Of a DNA stretch of 64,000 nucleotides, positions 10,392 to 20,655 are shown piece by piece. The notes beneath the pieces were generated by a model. The model was not told the DNA's origin and ran no database searches. It was given only the letters and a program-made list of their open reading frames with translations. The first letter of the stretch is position 1, and each line of letters begins with the position of its first letter. The position numbers and the translations under genes were made by a program. Origin of the DNA: Shinisaurus crocodilurus (taxonomy: Eukaryota; Chordata; Lepidosauria; Squamata; Shinisauridae); assembly GCA_021292165.1 (NCBI GenBank), contig CM037880.1, positions 214,224,942 through 214,288,941 on the forward strand, written 5' to 3'.

Positions 10392-10511
10392 CAGGGGTGG
10401 GTAACTTGTGGCCCTTCCAGTGCTTTGGCCTACAACTCCCATGAGCCTTAGATGGCATAGCCAATGTGAGGGATCATGGAAGTTGTAGGCTACAAGTTGC
10501 CCCCAACCCTG
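10392..10511. mobile_element. foldback MITE, perfect 8-bp target duplication
   Basis: Ends are caggggtgggtaacttg and caagttgcccccaaccctg. The 8 bases atctaatc flank it at 10384-10391 and 10512-10519. The arms are imperfect, so this copy is older than the family A copies. Confidence 0.92.
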
Positions 10512-10519
10512 ATCTAATC

Positions 10520-11104
10520 TATCAGGACTCTTCTTACATTTTATACAAGTCTTATCTAGCCCGGCTGTCAATGACAGTCACATTGGTACTCGTGGCATGT
10601 ACCCATGTGTATATGGAGTGGAACAGATGGAATGATAAAGATCAGGGCTGAATAACAGGGCAGGCATCATTAAACCTTAAAAAGAAATCTCTGGCCCCAA
10701 AAGACGCTGATGGTGGGAAGCGCTCACAATCCATCAAATTCTCTGGCAATGTAGTGATCAAACAAGAGTGGTAAACATGGTGATCAAGTGGGTGATGTGA
10801 TGGGAAAGCATCCAGCCTCTTGGGAGAATGCTTCAGTCCTTCATCCTAGTATGTTTCTCTCCATCCTTTGAGGTCAGTGGATGCATTGTGTCTCCGTGTC
10901 CCCGGAATGCCCTGCCGCAGAAGGACTACTCGGGCTCGGCAAGCTGCAAATGATACGAAATGCCTGCAAAATGCCTGCCAGCAGGTGAAGGCATACATAT
11001 ACACCACCACCACCACAAAAAGACCTTCTTGGGTACGGAGTCCTTTTTATTATGTTTTCTGCGAAATATTTGCGTTCATCCTTTCAGATTGGGATGGCAG
11101 CAGA
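10520..11104. other. anonymous sequence
   Basis: No gene or repeat is recognised. A short (CAC)n stretch lies at about 11001-11016. Confidence 0.5.
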
Positions 11105-11400
11105 CAGGGCCGGTGTCAAGGGCGGGCATGGTCGTGCACCCGCCGATGGCCAACACTGCAGCAGGGCCCACTGGCAAGGGCCCCCTGGACTCGCCCCTCC
11201 TCTTCGTCATTGCAACCTGCTTGCTCACCTGCCTCTCGCTCTGGTGAGGAGGAGGAGCAGGAGATGCCGCGGCCTCCTTGCTCACTGGCTCTCTGCCTGC
11301 CAAGCAAGCAAGTGGTAGCAATGATGAGAAAGAGGAGGAGAAACAAGAGAAGCCGGGGACAATGGCAGTGAGAAGGCCATCGGTGGCTACTATTCCCGAT
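11105..11400 (+). mobile_element. family J repeat
   Basis: It starts cagggccggtgtcaagggc. The body carries cattgcaacctgcttg, cacctgcctctcgctctgg and gatgagaaagaggagga, matching 58602-58979 and the inverted copy 39077-39370. Its right end is uncertain. A 167-codon frame across it is an artefact of the repeat. Confidence 0.68.
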
Positions 11401-11404
11401 TGGC

Positions 11405-11603
11405 TATGTGCTTCCTCCCGCATCAGAGGCAGTGTGCCTATGTACACCAGTTGCTGGGGAACATGGGTGGGAGGGTGCTGTTGCAGCCATGTCCTGCTTG
11501 TGGGTTTCCCGTGGGCAGCTGGTTGGTCGCTGTGTGAAGAGAATGCTGAATTGGATGGACCCTTGGTCTGATCCATCATGGCTCTTCTCGTGTTCCTCTT
11601 CAG
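11405..11603 (+). mobile_element. CR1-like 3' end
   Basis: It contains atgtacaccagttgctgggg, then cccgtgggcagctggttgg, then ttggtctgatccatcatgg. The same order is found at 14684-14875 and, inverted, at 50844-51060. Confidence 0.8.
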
Positions 11604-12005
11604 ACCTTCCCCATCAACATGGGGAGTTTGGGGTGGAGGACACACACATCCCTCTGTGCCTTCCCTGGATACACATTTTGAACACCTGAAGGGGGCTTAT
11701 ATAATGATACAATCCACACACCCATCTCCCCCCCCACACACACACACAGAAAATCAGCAAGCCAAGGAAAATGCTAGTTTCCTTGACATTCTAGTTTTCT
11801 GTGCACAGGGAAATTGTTTGTTTTTGTTTTTTGCACTGGCTCGCCATTTGTCTCCAAGCACAGTTCAAAGCACTTAGCTGCTTACCTTTCAAGCCCTACT
11901 GATCTGGCTCCCTGAAAGATTGTCCCACTCCAGCAGAGGTGTGCCAGTACACTCAGGCCATCTTGGGAGGCTCTCCTCCAGGTGCCTCCACAGGTGAGGC
12001 AGGTA
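11604..12005. other. anonymous sequence
   Basis: A CA-rich patch lies at 11722-11750. Nothing else is recognised. Confidence 0.5.
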
Positions 12006-12310
12006 TCATAGAATCATAGAATCATAGAAAAGTAGAGTTGGAAGGGGCCTACAAGGCCATCGAGTCCAACCCCCTGCTCAGCGCAGGAATCCAGGTCAAA
12101 GCATCCCTGACAGATGTCTGTCCAGCCACATTTTGAATGCCTCCAGAGTGGGAGAGCCCACCACCTCCCTAAGTGTAGTTGGTTCCATTGTCTTATTGCT
12201 CTGACAGCCAGGAAATTTTTTTCCTGATGTTTAGGTGGAATCTGGGTTCCTGTAACTTGAGCCCATTATTCCGTGTCCTGCACACTGGGATGATCGTGAA
12301 GTGGTCGGAG
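12006..12310 (-). mobile_element. CR1, 5'-truncated
   Basis: The minus strand ends in tctatgattctatgat repeats. Upstream lies the last part of ORF2 (compare 16873-17739), with stop codons and frameshifts. Truncation is near 12310, after a short diverged stretch. Confidence 0.88.
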
Positions 12311-12426
12311 GTAGTGATTGGAGGAGAGAGAGCTTTTCCACCCGTGGTTCAATGGGACTCACTTCCAGGACTGCAACATCAGCCACTCTGCCACACCAGA
12401 TCAAGGTAACGTATAGTAGTGCTAGG

Positions 12427-12661
12427 CAGGGGAGGCCGATGACTTCTATTTCGGTAGGGCTCCTTCCTTTTCCATTGCAGGGTTTTGCAGGGTTTATCTG
12501 GAGCTTCATAGGAGCTACCCATGGTGCAGAACTACATCCCCAAAATAGGTTCGCCACCATGGAGCACCATGGGTAGCTCCTATATGAAGCTCCAAATAAA
12601 ATCGGAAAAGCTTGCAATGGAAAAAGAGCCCCACTGAAACAGGAGTCACCGGCCTCCCCTG
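12427..12661. mobile_element. family D inverted-repeat element
   Basis: Ends caggggaggccgatgac and gtcaccggcctcccctg are inverted complements. Flanks gtgctagg (12419-12426) and gtgctgtg (12662-12669) agree at 6 of 8 bases. The inside contains tacccatggtgcagaac and its inverted partner. Confidence 0.82.
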
Positions 12662-12859
12662 GTGCTGTGCACATACCTCGCGTCCCAATGTCATTTTACT
12701 GCATTTTCCATTTCACATCATCGGCTGCCCATAGGCAGGGACTGGGAAATGCATCACATCTAATGATGTCAGGATACATGTTGTGCTACAGAGCAGGAGA
12801 CGTCGACGTGGGATGGCCATATTCCAAGGAAGCATCCAGTCTCTCTTGGTAACATTAAA

Positions 12860-13137
12860 TCCCACCCTTATATTATTGTTCCCCTATTTATTTTCTCCAC
12901 AGTGTTCGTATTTTTACAAATCTCTATCATGTCCTCACCTCTGCAATCATCTTTTCCCTAGGGCAGGGCTCTCCAAGCTTGGGTCCCCAGATGTTGCTGG
13001 CCTACAGCTCCCAGCATACCCAGCCAGCATGGCTAATGGCAAGGGATTCTGGGAGCTGTAGTCCAGCAACATCTGGGGACCCGAGGTTGGAGAGCCCTGC
13101 CCTAGACTAAAAAGCCCCAGTCTCTTTAGCCTTCGTA
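12860..13137 (-). mobile_element. old LINE fragment around a foldback element
   Basis: The words ctctatcatgtcctcacctc and ctaaaaagccccagtctc on either side of 12964-13099 read continuously as the CR1-type C-terminal coding region on the minus strand. Confidence 0.55.
12964..13099. mobile_element. family A-variant foldback MITE
   Basis: Ends cagggctctccaagc and its complement. Flanks are ccctaggg (12956-12963) and ccctagac (13100-13107), 6 of 8 identical. It sits inside an older LINE fragment. Confidence 0.9.
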
Positions 13138-13694
13138 TGTGTGTTCAGGATGGGGTGGGAGAGAGACGTCACCCCCACAGCATTTTATCCTTAAACATTT
13201 GGTCTGCATTTGCCTCCAGTCTACAGTTCTTGTTCTGTCCTCTTTGAACCCCACAGAGCTTTGCTGCCTAATTAGGTTCCTTATCTGTAGCGTGCTCTGT
13301 TGCGCTTTGCTTTAAAAAAACCCCGACAACAAATCACATCAAATCTTTTATTTATTTATTTTACAGTTGTCTGCCATCAGAAGCGGAGAGCCTCGTGTCA
13401 GTCCTATGGCAGACTGAGTGCAGAATGGCAAGCAAAGACAGTTACAAGGTTATTTTTAAAAAAGGATTCATTGAGTGCTAAATTATGAGCAAGTATTAGA
13501 AATAATCAGGAGCGTGTGCAGCTTGGATAATCACATTAGTGAATAATATTAGAATAATATGTACATCGGGGTATTTTTAGCTCTGAAAGGCAGGCCCTGC
13601 TTTCCAATACTTTGTGAAGAAAACAGGCACTCTTGATTGATGTAAAATTAGTAAGGTATGGACTGCCTCTTTCCGGCAGGTCGTGAAGACACAT
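13138..13694. other. AT-rich anonymous sequence
   Basis: About 13490-13680 is AT-rich, without repeat words seen elsewhere in the window. No open frame is convincing. Confidence 0.5.
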
Positions 13695-13698
13695 TTAA

Positions 13699-13830
13699 GG
13701 TGCAATCCTATTCATGTTTAGACAGAAAAATGTACTATAACTCCCAAAATTCCCCAGTCTGCATCGCTGGCTGGGGAATGCTGGGAGTTGTAGGACATTA
13801 TTCTGTCTAAACGTGCATAAGATTGCACCC
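13699..13830. mobile_element. pB foldback element
   Basis: Ends ggtgcaatcctat and its inverted partner gattgcaccc. The left flank is TTAA (13695-13698) and the right TTAT (13831-13834). The arms contain aatgctgggagttgtagga-like sequence. Confidence 0.82.
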
Positions 13831-13854
13831 TTATTTAAGCGGCCTTTTTCGGGA

Positions 13855-14056
13855 TCCTGACCTATTGTGTGTCTGCTACTGTTTTAACCGGTTGTTTTAT
13901 CTATGATTCAGTTTGCTGCAAGTTTGACTGATTTGTTTCCTTTTAGACTATATTTTGTTGTAGCTTCAACTGTTTCGACTTTTTTTGCAAGCTGCTTTGT
14001 GTACAGTTTGTAAAAGTTGGGATATAAATAAGCACGACGATAATAATGATGATACA
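13855..14056 (+). mobile_element. L2-like 3' tail
   Basis: It has ttttttgcaagctgctttgt and gggatataaataa, followed by GAT-type triplets, as in the 3' ends of L2 copies near 49900. No coding part is retained. Confidence 0.55.
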
Positions 14057-14683
14057 TCCTTGTGCTTTACAGCACTCGGAGCTGCACCTTGCAAATGATT
14101 AAGTTTCAAATGGATAAATGGTCCGTTATCAACCCAAGTAAAAATCCATAAACCGAATGTAACTATCATTCCATCAAGCCCCTGCTAAAAACTACATCAC
14201 ATGGGAAAGGAATATCTTCTATAAACACCAACATCCAATTTCCGCTAAGGCCATCAAGGAACAATGAAACAAGGCGCTTTCTCCTATGGAGAAGGCCGTA
14301 GAATGTCAAAATCATATCTGAACGGGAGAGATACGGAGTTCCTCACGGCTTGTGCAAAAGCAGCTTGGGGAAGATGATTTTGAACTGCAAATAGATAGGG
14401 TGGTGAAGGGCCAAGCATCCTCCACTCTCACACCTGCTGCAACACTTCAGGGCACTGGAAATTTCAGAGTGCTCTGCGGTAAGGATAGGCTTGCCCTGTT
14501 CATGCTTAGTTTGAGCCTAAACCTACTTTATGTTGCCTGGCGGTGTGACCTACCAAAACATTTTCTCTATTATTGAGTTTGCAGAAAGTTTGATTTATTT
14601 GTTTGCTTTTGTTAGAGTTCCAACCGTTTTTATTTTTGTAAGCTTCATGGATGATAAGGATATTGATGGCTACCCAGTCATGT
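14057..14683. other. anonymous sequence
   Basis: A piece at 14560-14645 is loosely like the L2-tail words of 13900-13980. No gene is recognised. Confidence 0.45.
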
Positions 14684-14879
14684 TGGCTATATATTACCTC
14701 CAGTATTGGAGGCCTATGCATGCCAGTTGCTGGGGAACATGGGCAGGAGGGTGCTGTTGCACTCATGTCCTACTTGTGGGATCCCGTGGGCAGCTGGTTG
14801 GCCACTTTGAGAACAGAATGCTGGACTAGAGACGCCTTTGGTCTGATTCAGTATGGCTCTTCTTATGTTCTTAATGTAC
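14684..14879 (+). mobile_element. CR1-like 3' end
   Basis: The cagttgctggggaacatggg and cagtatggctcttcttatg order matches 11405-11603. An LTR has inserted at its 3' end. Confidence 0.82.
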
Positions 14880-15379
14880 TGCTAAAAGAAATTCCCCCAA
14901 GAAGAGATGAGAGGCAAAAATGGGTAGTTCACTGGAAGCCATCTTTATTCAGAACTACACACATCGGAGAGTGAGCAAGCAAGGCAGGTCAGCTCTGCCA
15001 TACAAAGGCAGCAGTTCACCTTATATAGACTTACAAAGTGCAAGTCTGAGAATGCTCAGTCAGTACTACAGTCCACTTCTTCCGGCTCAGTGCCAGTGGT
15101 CAGTACACCAATGAGTCACTCTTTACATTCCTTGATCAGGCCCTTCTTTCCTTGTCTATCATTTTCTGCTCATGTGCTAATCTCCAATCGGTTGGCTGTT
15201 AGCCAACTGATTACAGCAGCAAATCTCTTTAGTGCCTGCAAATTCACCTAAGTCAGTATGCTTTTCCTCATCTTGCTTGCAACTTCTTTGTTCTATCTAC
15301 AAAGCTACGTGCTTCTCAGTGCATGATAGGATAGATGATAAAATAATCCCATCATGTGAATGTTTGCCTTACCTCGTCA
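14880..15379 (-). mobile_element. solo LTR of an endogenous retrovirus or LTR retrotransposon
   Basis: Read on the minus strand it starts TGACGAGG and ends TTTTAGCA (TG...CA). A 4-bp repeat gtac flanks it at 14876-14879 and 15380-15383. A TATA-like ctatataa (15021-15028) precedes AATAAA (14944-14949), consistent with U3-R-U5 order. No internal gag, pol or env is present, so it is a solo LTR. The 4-bp duplication fits class I ERVs, but other LTR classes also make 4-5 bp. Confidence 0.68.
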
Positions 15380-15525
15380 GTACATTTCCCTGTAAGCCAG
15401 AATTCAAATGTTTGTATTTAGATGTCACGCATGTATCTTTTTTCTTTCTTTTCAGACACAGTCCAGCTCACTCCCCAAATACTAAAATGCTTGCAAAGCT
15501 GGTGAGGTTCTAAGTCCCTATATAC

Positions 15526-15611
15526 CAGTGTTCTCCAACCTTGGGTCCCCCGATGTTTTTGGCCTACAACTCCCAGCATGCTCCAGCCAGCGCCAAGGTT
15601 GGAGAACACTG
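15526..15611. mobile_element. family A foldback, right arm mostly deleted
   Basis: The left arm from cagtgttctccaacc is complete, but the right arm keeps only its last 17 or so bases. The left flank is ctatatac and the right one ctattgct, so the duplication is degraded. Confidence 0.85.
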
Positions 15612-15689
15612 CTATTGCTATATATATTGGAGACTGGTTTGCTGGGGGAAGAGTTTGGATTGGAAGACCCAGTGTTAGCACAACATTGG

Positions 15690-16160
15690 AGTGAGCAAGT
15701 GTTTAACAGTTGTTTTCAACAGTTTGTTTCATGGCTGTGTTTGGATGAAATGCTAAACAATGGTTTAGCGCAGGCTTTCCCAACATGGTGCCCTCCAAAT
15801 ATGTTGGACTACAACTCCCATCATCCCAGCCAGCATGGCCACTGAGGATGATAGGAGTTGTAGTCTCCCACGTCTGGAAGGTGCCGGGTCGGGGTAGGCT
15901 GGTTTCGGGAAACAAGCCAAGTTTAAGCATTGGTTTCTGACCCTGGCTTGTTTCCCTAAATCATAGTTAAGATTAACCACTGTTCTTGGGGACATAACAA
16001 CAAACCACAGTTAGCTGAAAACAGAAGGGAAAGCTTCTGATCTGTTTCTTGTGTCTGGGCCAGAGGAGAAAAAGGAGGAGGAAAACACAAGGTCAAGGCT
16101 CCTGTGCAGAATGCTAAATCGTAGTTTAGCATTACATCAGATCCTACTTGATGTATAAGG
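15690..16160. repeat. unclassified repeat rich in aaaccatggttt-like words
   Basis: It contains aatgctaaacaatggtttag and an inverted partner cagaatgctaaatcgtagtttag near 16115. It resembles 2041-2827. A family B foldback is nested at 15771-15901. Confidence 0.45.
15771..15901. mobile_element. family B foldback MITE
   Basis: Ends caggctttcccaac and its partner gtcggggtaggctg. Flanks are gtttagcg (15763-15770) and gtttcggg (15902-15909), 6 of 8 identical. Confidence 0.88.
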
Positions 16161-16789
16161 TCCTCAACTGACCCCGTGCCACAATTAGGTTATATTTGAC
16201 CTTAGAATTTCAGCCATCCAATGCGGGAAAATTACTCCAACCACTTATTTAAAGCTCTCAAGGAGAGAGCAGCATTTGGCATAAGTTGCCTAGGCCTTCA
16301 TTCCTCTTTAAATACCCAGAGTCCTGCCTATTGATTCTGACAGTTGCCATTTGTGATGCTAAGTACTGCACAAAGCAGAATAAAGGCCACCCCTTAAATA
16401 TTTTGGGCATGATCCAGCCCAAGTTAAGCCCATTTCAGCCCTGTGTGTTTTAAAGGGAACATGAAGCATGTGCTTAAATGAATGGAACCTAAAGTGATTG
16501 ACACTGGCTGGATCATGTCCTTTTTGTTTCATCATTCCACTCTCCTTGTTTCTGCCAACTTTCCAAGCAGGAGCCAGGCTTCCTCTTGATCTACGTGGCT
16601 TTGAAGCCCCTTCTAAAGCTTTTTATATATATAAGGCCGTTTCACAGGAGCCAAGCCGGGCTGGTGAACTTTTTCCGGACCTAACTCCCAGCAGAAGACT
16701 GGCAGGTTTCCCATCCTTGTAAAGCTCTGAAAGTTCTACAGCCCTCGTGTTGGACGGCAACATACATTCCCATGATGCTTCAGGGAAAG
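16161..16789. other. anonymous sequence
   Basis: No gene or repeat is recognised. Confidence 0.5.
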
Positions 16790-17762
16790 ATCATAGAATC
16801 ATAGAAAAGTAGAGTTGGAAGGGGCCTACAAGGCCATCGAGTCCAACCCCCTGCTCAATGCAGGAATCCAGGTCAAAGCATCTCTGACAGATGTCTGTCC
16901 AGCTGCACCTTGAATGCCTCCAGAGTGGGAGAGACCACCACCTCCATAGGTAGTTGGTTCCATTGTCTTATTGCTCTGACAGTCAGGAAATTTTTCCTGA
17001 TGTTTAGGTGGAATCTAGGTTCCTGTAACTTGAGCCCATTATTCCGTGTCCTGCAAACTGGGATGATCGAGAAGAGATCCTTGCCCTCCTCTGCGTGACA
17101 TCCCTTCAAATACTGGAAGAGTGCGATCATATCTCCCCTCAGTCTCCTCTTCTGAAGGCTAAACATGCCCAGTTCTTTCAGTCTCTCCTCATAGGGCCTT
17201 GTTTCTAGTCCCTTTATCATCCTTGTTGCCCTCCTCTGAACCCTCTCCAGTTTGTCTATGTCCTTCTTAAAGTGAGGTGCCCAGAACTGGACGCAGTACT
17301 CAAGATGAGGCCTAACCAGTGCCGAGTAAAGGGGAATTAGTATCACTTCCCGCGATTTGGAAGCTATACTTCTATTAATACAGCCCAAAATTGCATTTGC
17401 CTTCTTTGCAGCCACATCGCATTGCTGGCTCATATTCAGTTTGTGATCTACCACAATTCCAAGATCCTTCTCACTTGTAGTATTGTTGAGCCAAGTGTCC
17501 CCCATTCTGTAACTCTGCATTTGGTTTCCTCTCCCTAGGTGCAGCACTTGGCATTTATCCCTATTAAATTTCATTCTGTTGTTTTTGGCCCAGCGCTCCA
17601 GCCTATCGAGGTCACTTTGAATTTTGTTTCTGTCTTCCAGAGTATTAGCTGTTCCACCCAACTTTGTGTCATCTGCAAATCTGATAAGCTTTCCCTGTAC
17701 CTCCTCATCCAAGTCATTCATAAAAATGTTGCAGAGCACCGGGCCCAGGACCGATCTGCTCT
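16790..17762 (-). mobile_element. CR1 retrotransposon, 5'-truncated
   Basis: The 3' end (plus-strand 16790) has tctatgat repeats, followed upstream by the CR1 3' UTR and the second half of ORF2. Similarity stops at about 17760, giving a typical 5' truncation. It is the longest and cleanest LINE in the window. Confidence 0.94.
16873..17760 (-). pseudogene. CR1 ORF2 C-terminal half: reverse transcriptase and C-terminal domain
   Basis: In CR1 elements ORF2 encodes an endonuclease and a reverse transcriptase that copies the element into the genome. This fragment is open for about 295 codons without a stop. It starts in the motif GPVLCNIFMNDL, followed by the catalytic block RFADDTKLGG (about residues 22-31), the FNRDKCQVLHLG motif and the ALVRPHLEYCVQFWAPHFKKD region near the middle. 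It ends in the usual WNQLPMEVV...F...LDRHL tail. The endonuclease and the first reverse transcriptase motifs are missing, and the frame meets a TAG at about 17764, so it is not a complete gene. The open frame implies a fairly young copy. The related fragment at 37651-38059 matches its C-terminal third closely. Confidence 0.93.
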
Positions 17763-18087
17763 ATAATCATTCTTAGCATTGCTACAAACCTTGAAGTGTT
17801 CAACATGCTTCACCTACATTATCTTTGTGATTCGTACGACAGCCCTGTAACATAGGCCAGCACTATTACCTTTGTATTACAGCTGGGGGATGTGAAGTGG
17901 AGAGAATATGGGCTCTCTGAGGTGGGATTTGGACCAAGAACTACGCAAGGTCCGTTGCGCATGCTTTGCGTGAAGAAGATCGCAGATCCAGGTCCTTGGC
18001 ACTTTCTAGTAAAAAGGACCTCAGATTGCAAGAGATAGGAAAGACCTTTTCCTGCCTGAGGCTACAAGAGCCACTGACAGGGTATAT
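17763..18087. other. anonymous sequence
   Basis: No gene is recognised. The part 17815-17900 (acagccctgtaacataggcc) may be an old SINE piece. Confidence 0.4.
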
Positions 18088-18207
18088 CGGGGTGCAGAAC
18101 GTCAGGCCAACCCCTTTCCTGCCCAGCCACCAATAATTTTCTGCTTTCCTGAAAGCTTCTCCAAAATGGAATTTGGCTCTGGGACCGGAGGAGGTTCTGC
18201 ACCCCTG
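18088..18207 (+). mobile_element. family F, short internally deleted copy
   Basis: Both termini are kept (cggggtgcagaacgtcagg and gaggttctgcacccctg), with only about 80 bases between. Flanks gggtatat and cggtagac are weakly similar. Confidence 0.68.
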
Positions 18208-18315
18208 CGGTAGACAATGCTAGGCCAGGTGGACAGGACAGATAGTCCCACCTGGTATGAGACCGCTTCCTGCACTCCTATAACTAGCTAGAGGCCAGTC
18301 GGACTTGGGAGCGAA

Positions 18316-18366
18316 GGACAGCGGAAGCGGGTGATTCCTGTGTCAGTGGGGCTCCTTATCCATCGT
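18316..18366. mobile_element. family D, single end
   Basis: It carries gtgattcctgtgtcagtgg and ggctccttatccat, the left end of family D, then breaks off. Confidence 0.6.
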
Positions 18367-18521
18367 GGAATGCCGCAGCTTATCGTTGCCGCCACAGTTC
18401 CCGAGAGCCACCTCCTGGAACCGACCTGCCAGGCAGGAGCAGAACTGGGCCCCTCACCTCCATCCCGGACAGGTGGTCCAGAAGGATATCACGGCCAGCA
18501 ATATCAAACACCGCTGAGCGT

Positions 18522-18740
18522 CAGGGGAGGCTGGCGGTGACTCCTGTGTCCGTGGGGCTCCTTATCCATTGCATATTTTGGTTTGAGCTTGATCAGAGGT
18601 CTCCGTGGTGCTGAACTCCATCCCCAAAATAGGTTCATCACCGCCATGTTGCACCATGGATAGCGCCTATAAAGCTCAAACAAAAAGATGTGACGGATAA
18701 GGAGCCCCACAGACGCAGGAGTCACCAGCAGCCGCCACTG
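18522..18740. mobile_element. family D inverted-repeat element
   Basis: Complete copy with caggggaggctggcggtgac and its inverted end. The inside has the ccccaaaataggttc block typical of the family. No target duplication is recognisable. Confidence 0.8.
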
Positions 18741-19228
18741 GCGAAGGGAATAGAAAGCTCCAGTCCCAGCCTCACTAAATGTACCTTCTACCCCTGGTAA
18801 TTTCAGTGTCTCTGGGTTGAGGAGAAGGGTTGTCTCATCTCAGCTGTATATCCCAGGTTGAAACCCATTTATTTTATGCAGTAGAACTCAACATGGTCCA
18901 TTGAGTGCTAAGCCCGTCCCATCCCTGTATCCTAGGTTGAAACCCTGTATCCCTGTATATCCCAGGTTGAAATCCATTTATTTTATGCAGTAGAACTCAA
19001 CGTGGTCCATTGAGTGCTAAGCCCGCCCCATCCCTGTTAAGCCCCGCCCCACGTTCCATTCCTTGGTCATGGCACAGTGTGACAGAATGCTGAGAAAAGA
19101 TGAGAGAATGTTTGGAACTGGCTTCTGTCTCTCTCTCTCTCTTTATAACTTTTTTTTTTTTTTGCATTCTTGCCCACTTTTTCTGACTTATTTTTAAAGT
19201 TTTTACAAGCAAATGAAAGAAGAAAAAC
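18741..19228. other. anonymous sequence with a local direct duplication
   Basis: A segment of about 70 bases around 18850-18925 (aacccatttattttatgcag) is repeated at about 18970-19035. No gene is seen. A TC-run and a T-run lie at 19126-19163. Confidence 0.55.
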
Positions 19229-19330
19229 ATTTGTTTGTTTATGTATGTATTTATTTACAACATTTATATACTGCTTCACATCGAAACAGATTCTGGAGTG
19301 GTAAACAATAAAAGGTTTTTTTAAAAAAGA
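19229..19330 (-). mobile_element. L2/SINE-type 3' tail
   Basis: tatttatttacaacatttat and atactgcttcac match the tail family also seen at 38652, which reads minus. Confidence 0.55.
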
Positions 19331-19430
19331 TTAAAAGAATAAAACACTATATTAAAACCTGAATATCAATTTTAAAAAAAACAGTGGTTGGTCAACCAAG
19401 GAGGGTTGAATAAGCAAATAAAATGGACAT

Positions 19431-19490
19431 ATTATATTATTATTATTGTTATTGTTATTGTTATTGTTATTGTTATTGTTATTATTGTTG
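19431..19490. repeat. (TTATTG)n-type simple repeat
   Basis: Alternating ATT and GTT triplets for about 60 bases. The poly-Asn open frame across it is an artefact. Confidence 0.95.
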
Positions 19491-19617
19491 TTTGTCTTAA
19501 CTGTAAAGAACAGGTATATAATTCTGGAGGGTAAATACGTACAGATATCGTGAAAGAAACTCAGAAGAAAAACTACCATAGTGGCATCTATAAAAAGCTA
19601 TACTGGGTTATACTCTG

Positions 19618-19834
19618 AGCTTCTCTACACGAGGAATTTATTGTGCGCTCGCTTGTGATTCGCCACTCACAGTAGTTTGCAGGAGCTTCCTTCTCCTCCA
19701 GGGCCTCTCCCGTGTTTTGCAGCCAGTTTTTTTAGAGTAAGGACAATCAGGTCTTATTTCCGAAACTCGCAATAAGACGCTATGAGAATCTTGTGTATTT
19801 TCACAATTCCGCTATATACCACACCGCACCTCCT
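19618..19834. mobile_element. family H, truncated
   Basis: It starts gcttctctacacgagg and shares the cactcacagtagtttgc block with 47998-48348. It ends where L2 sequence begins, and the second terminus is missing. Confidence 0.68.
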
Positions 19835-19835
19835 G

Positions 19836-20655
19836 GAATGGCTCAGTGGGTTGGGGGTAGGAGGCACTGCGTCACGATGGTTCCACTCCTACCTACAACA
19901 TCTCTGTCGGAGAGAGTAATCTTGGGAGACTCCATGGCAGTTATGCTGCGAGGTCCTGCGAGGTTCCATCTGGTCTCCCATGCTATTTAACATCTACCGT
20001 TATATGAAACCACTGGGGAGCATCATCTGGGGATTAGGAGCGTGGTGTCAGCAATATCCAGATGCCGCCCAGCTCTTTCTCTCCATTCCATCTGAATCTG
20101 GAGAGGCTGCACAGGTGCTGGATCGGTGCCAGGAGGCAGTGGTGGTGGGCTGGATGAGGGCCAATAAACTGAAGTTAAATCCTGATCAGACAGAGGCTCT
20201 GTGGGTAGGTGGTTCTCAGGTCTGGGAATCAGGTAGAGAGCCTGTCCTGGATGGCGTAACTCTCCCCCTGATGGAGCAGGTATGTAGTGTGGGAAATGGG
20301 AATCTTCCTTTATTCAGAGCTGTCCCTGGAGGAGGCCCAGGAGGTGACATTGGTGGTGAGGAGCGCTTATCACCAGCTATGGCTGTTCCTGGACCTGGCA
20401 TTCAGTAGTTCATGCTCTAATAACATCCCAGTTGGATCACTGTGCAATGCGCTCTACGTGGCACTTCCCTGGAAGATGGTTCAGAAGCTGCAGCATGCCC
20501 TTCCCGGCATGCTGACAGGAGCAGCAAGATGTGAGCCTTTTACAGCCGTTTTGATACCTCTGCTCTGGCTGCTGGCGAGCTACATACTGGGCCCAGTTCA
20601 AGGTGTTAGTAGCAGCACTAGAGTGCAAAGCCTTAAATGCCTCAGGATGAGATAA
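19836..20655 (+). pseudogene. L2-type LINE reverse transcriptase remnant
   Basis: L2 LINEs encode a reverse transcriptase. Here the stretch at 19980-20230 translates to MLFNIYRYMKPLGSIIWGLG, a decayed catalytic block QQYPDAAQLFLS where an intact element has YADD, then MRANKLKLNPDQTEALWVGG. Further on, in another frame, come the ALYVALPWKMVQKLQ region and a decayed downstream motif. Both catalytic residues are changed and there are at least two frameshifts, so it is dead. Upstream of 19980 the sequence keeps L2-like words in a different frame. Confidence 0.86.

Noticed and set aside
10868..11371. 167-codon plus-strand frame, and the 189-codon frame at 11076-11645 on the other strand
   Set aside because: Both run through family J and a CR1 3' end. 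The same words occur in other copies without an open frame.
19352..19579. Frame with a long Asn run
   Set aside because: It is a translation of the (TTATTG)n repeat.
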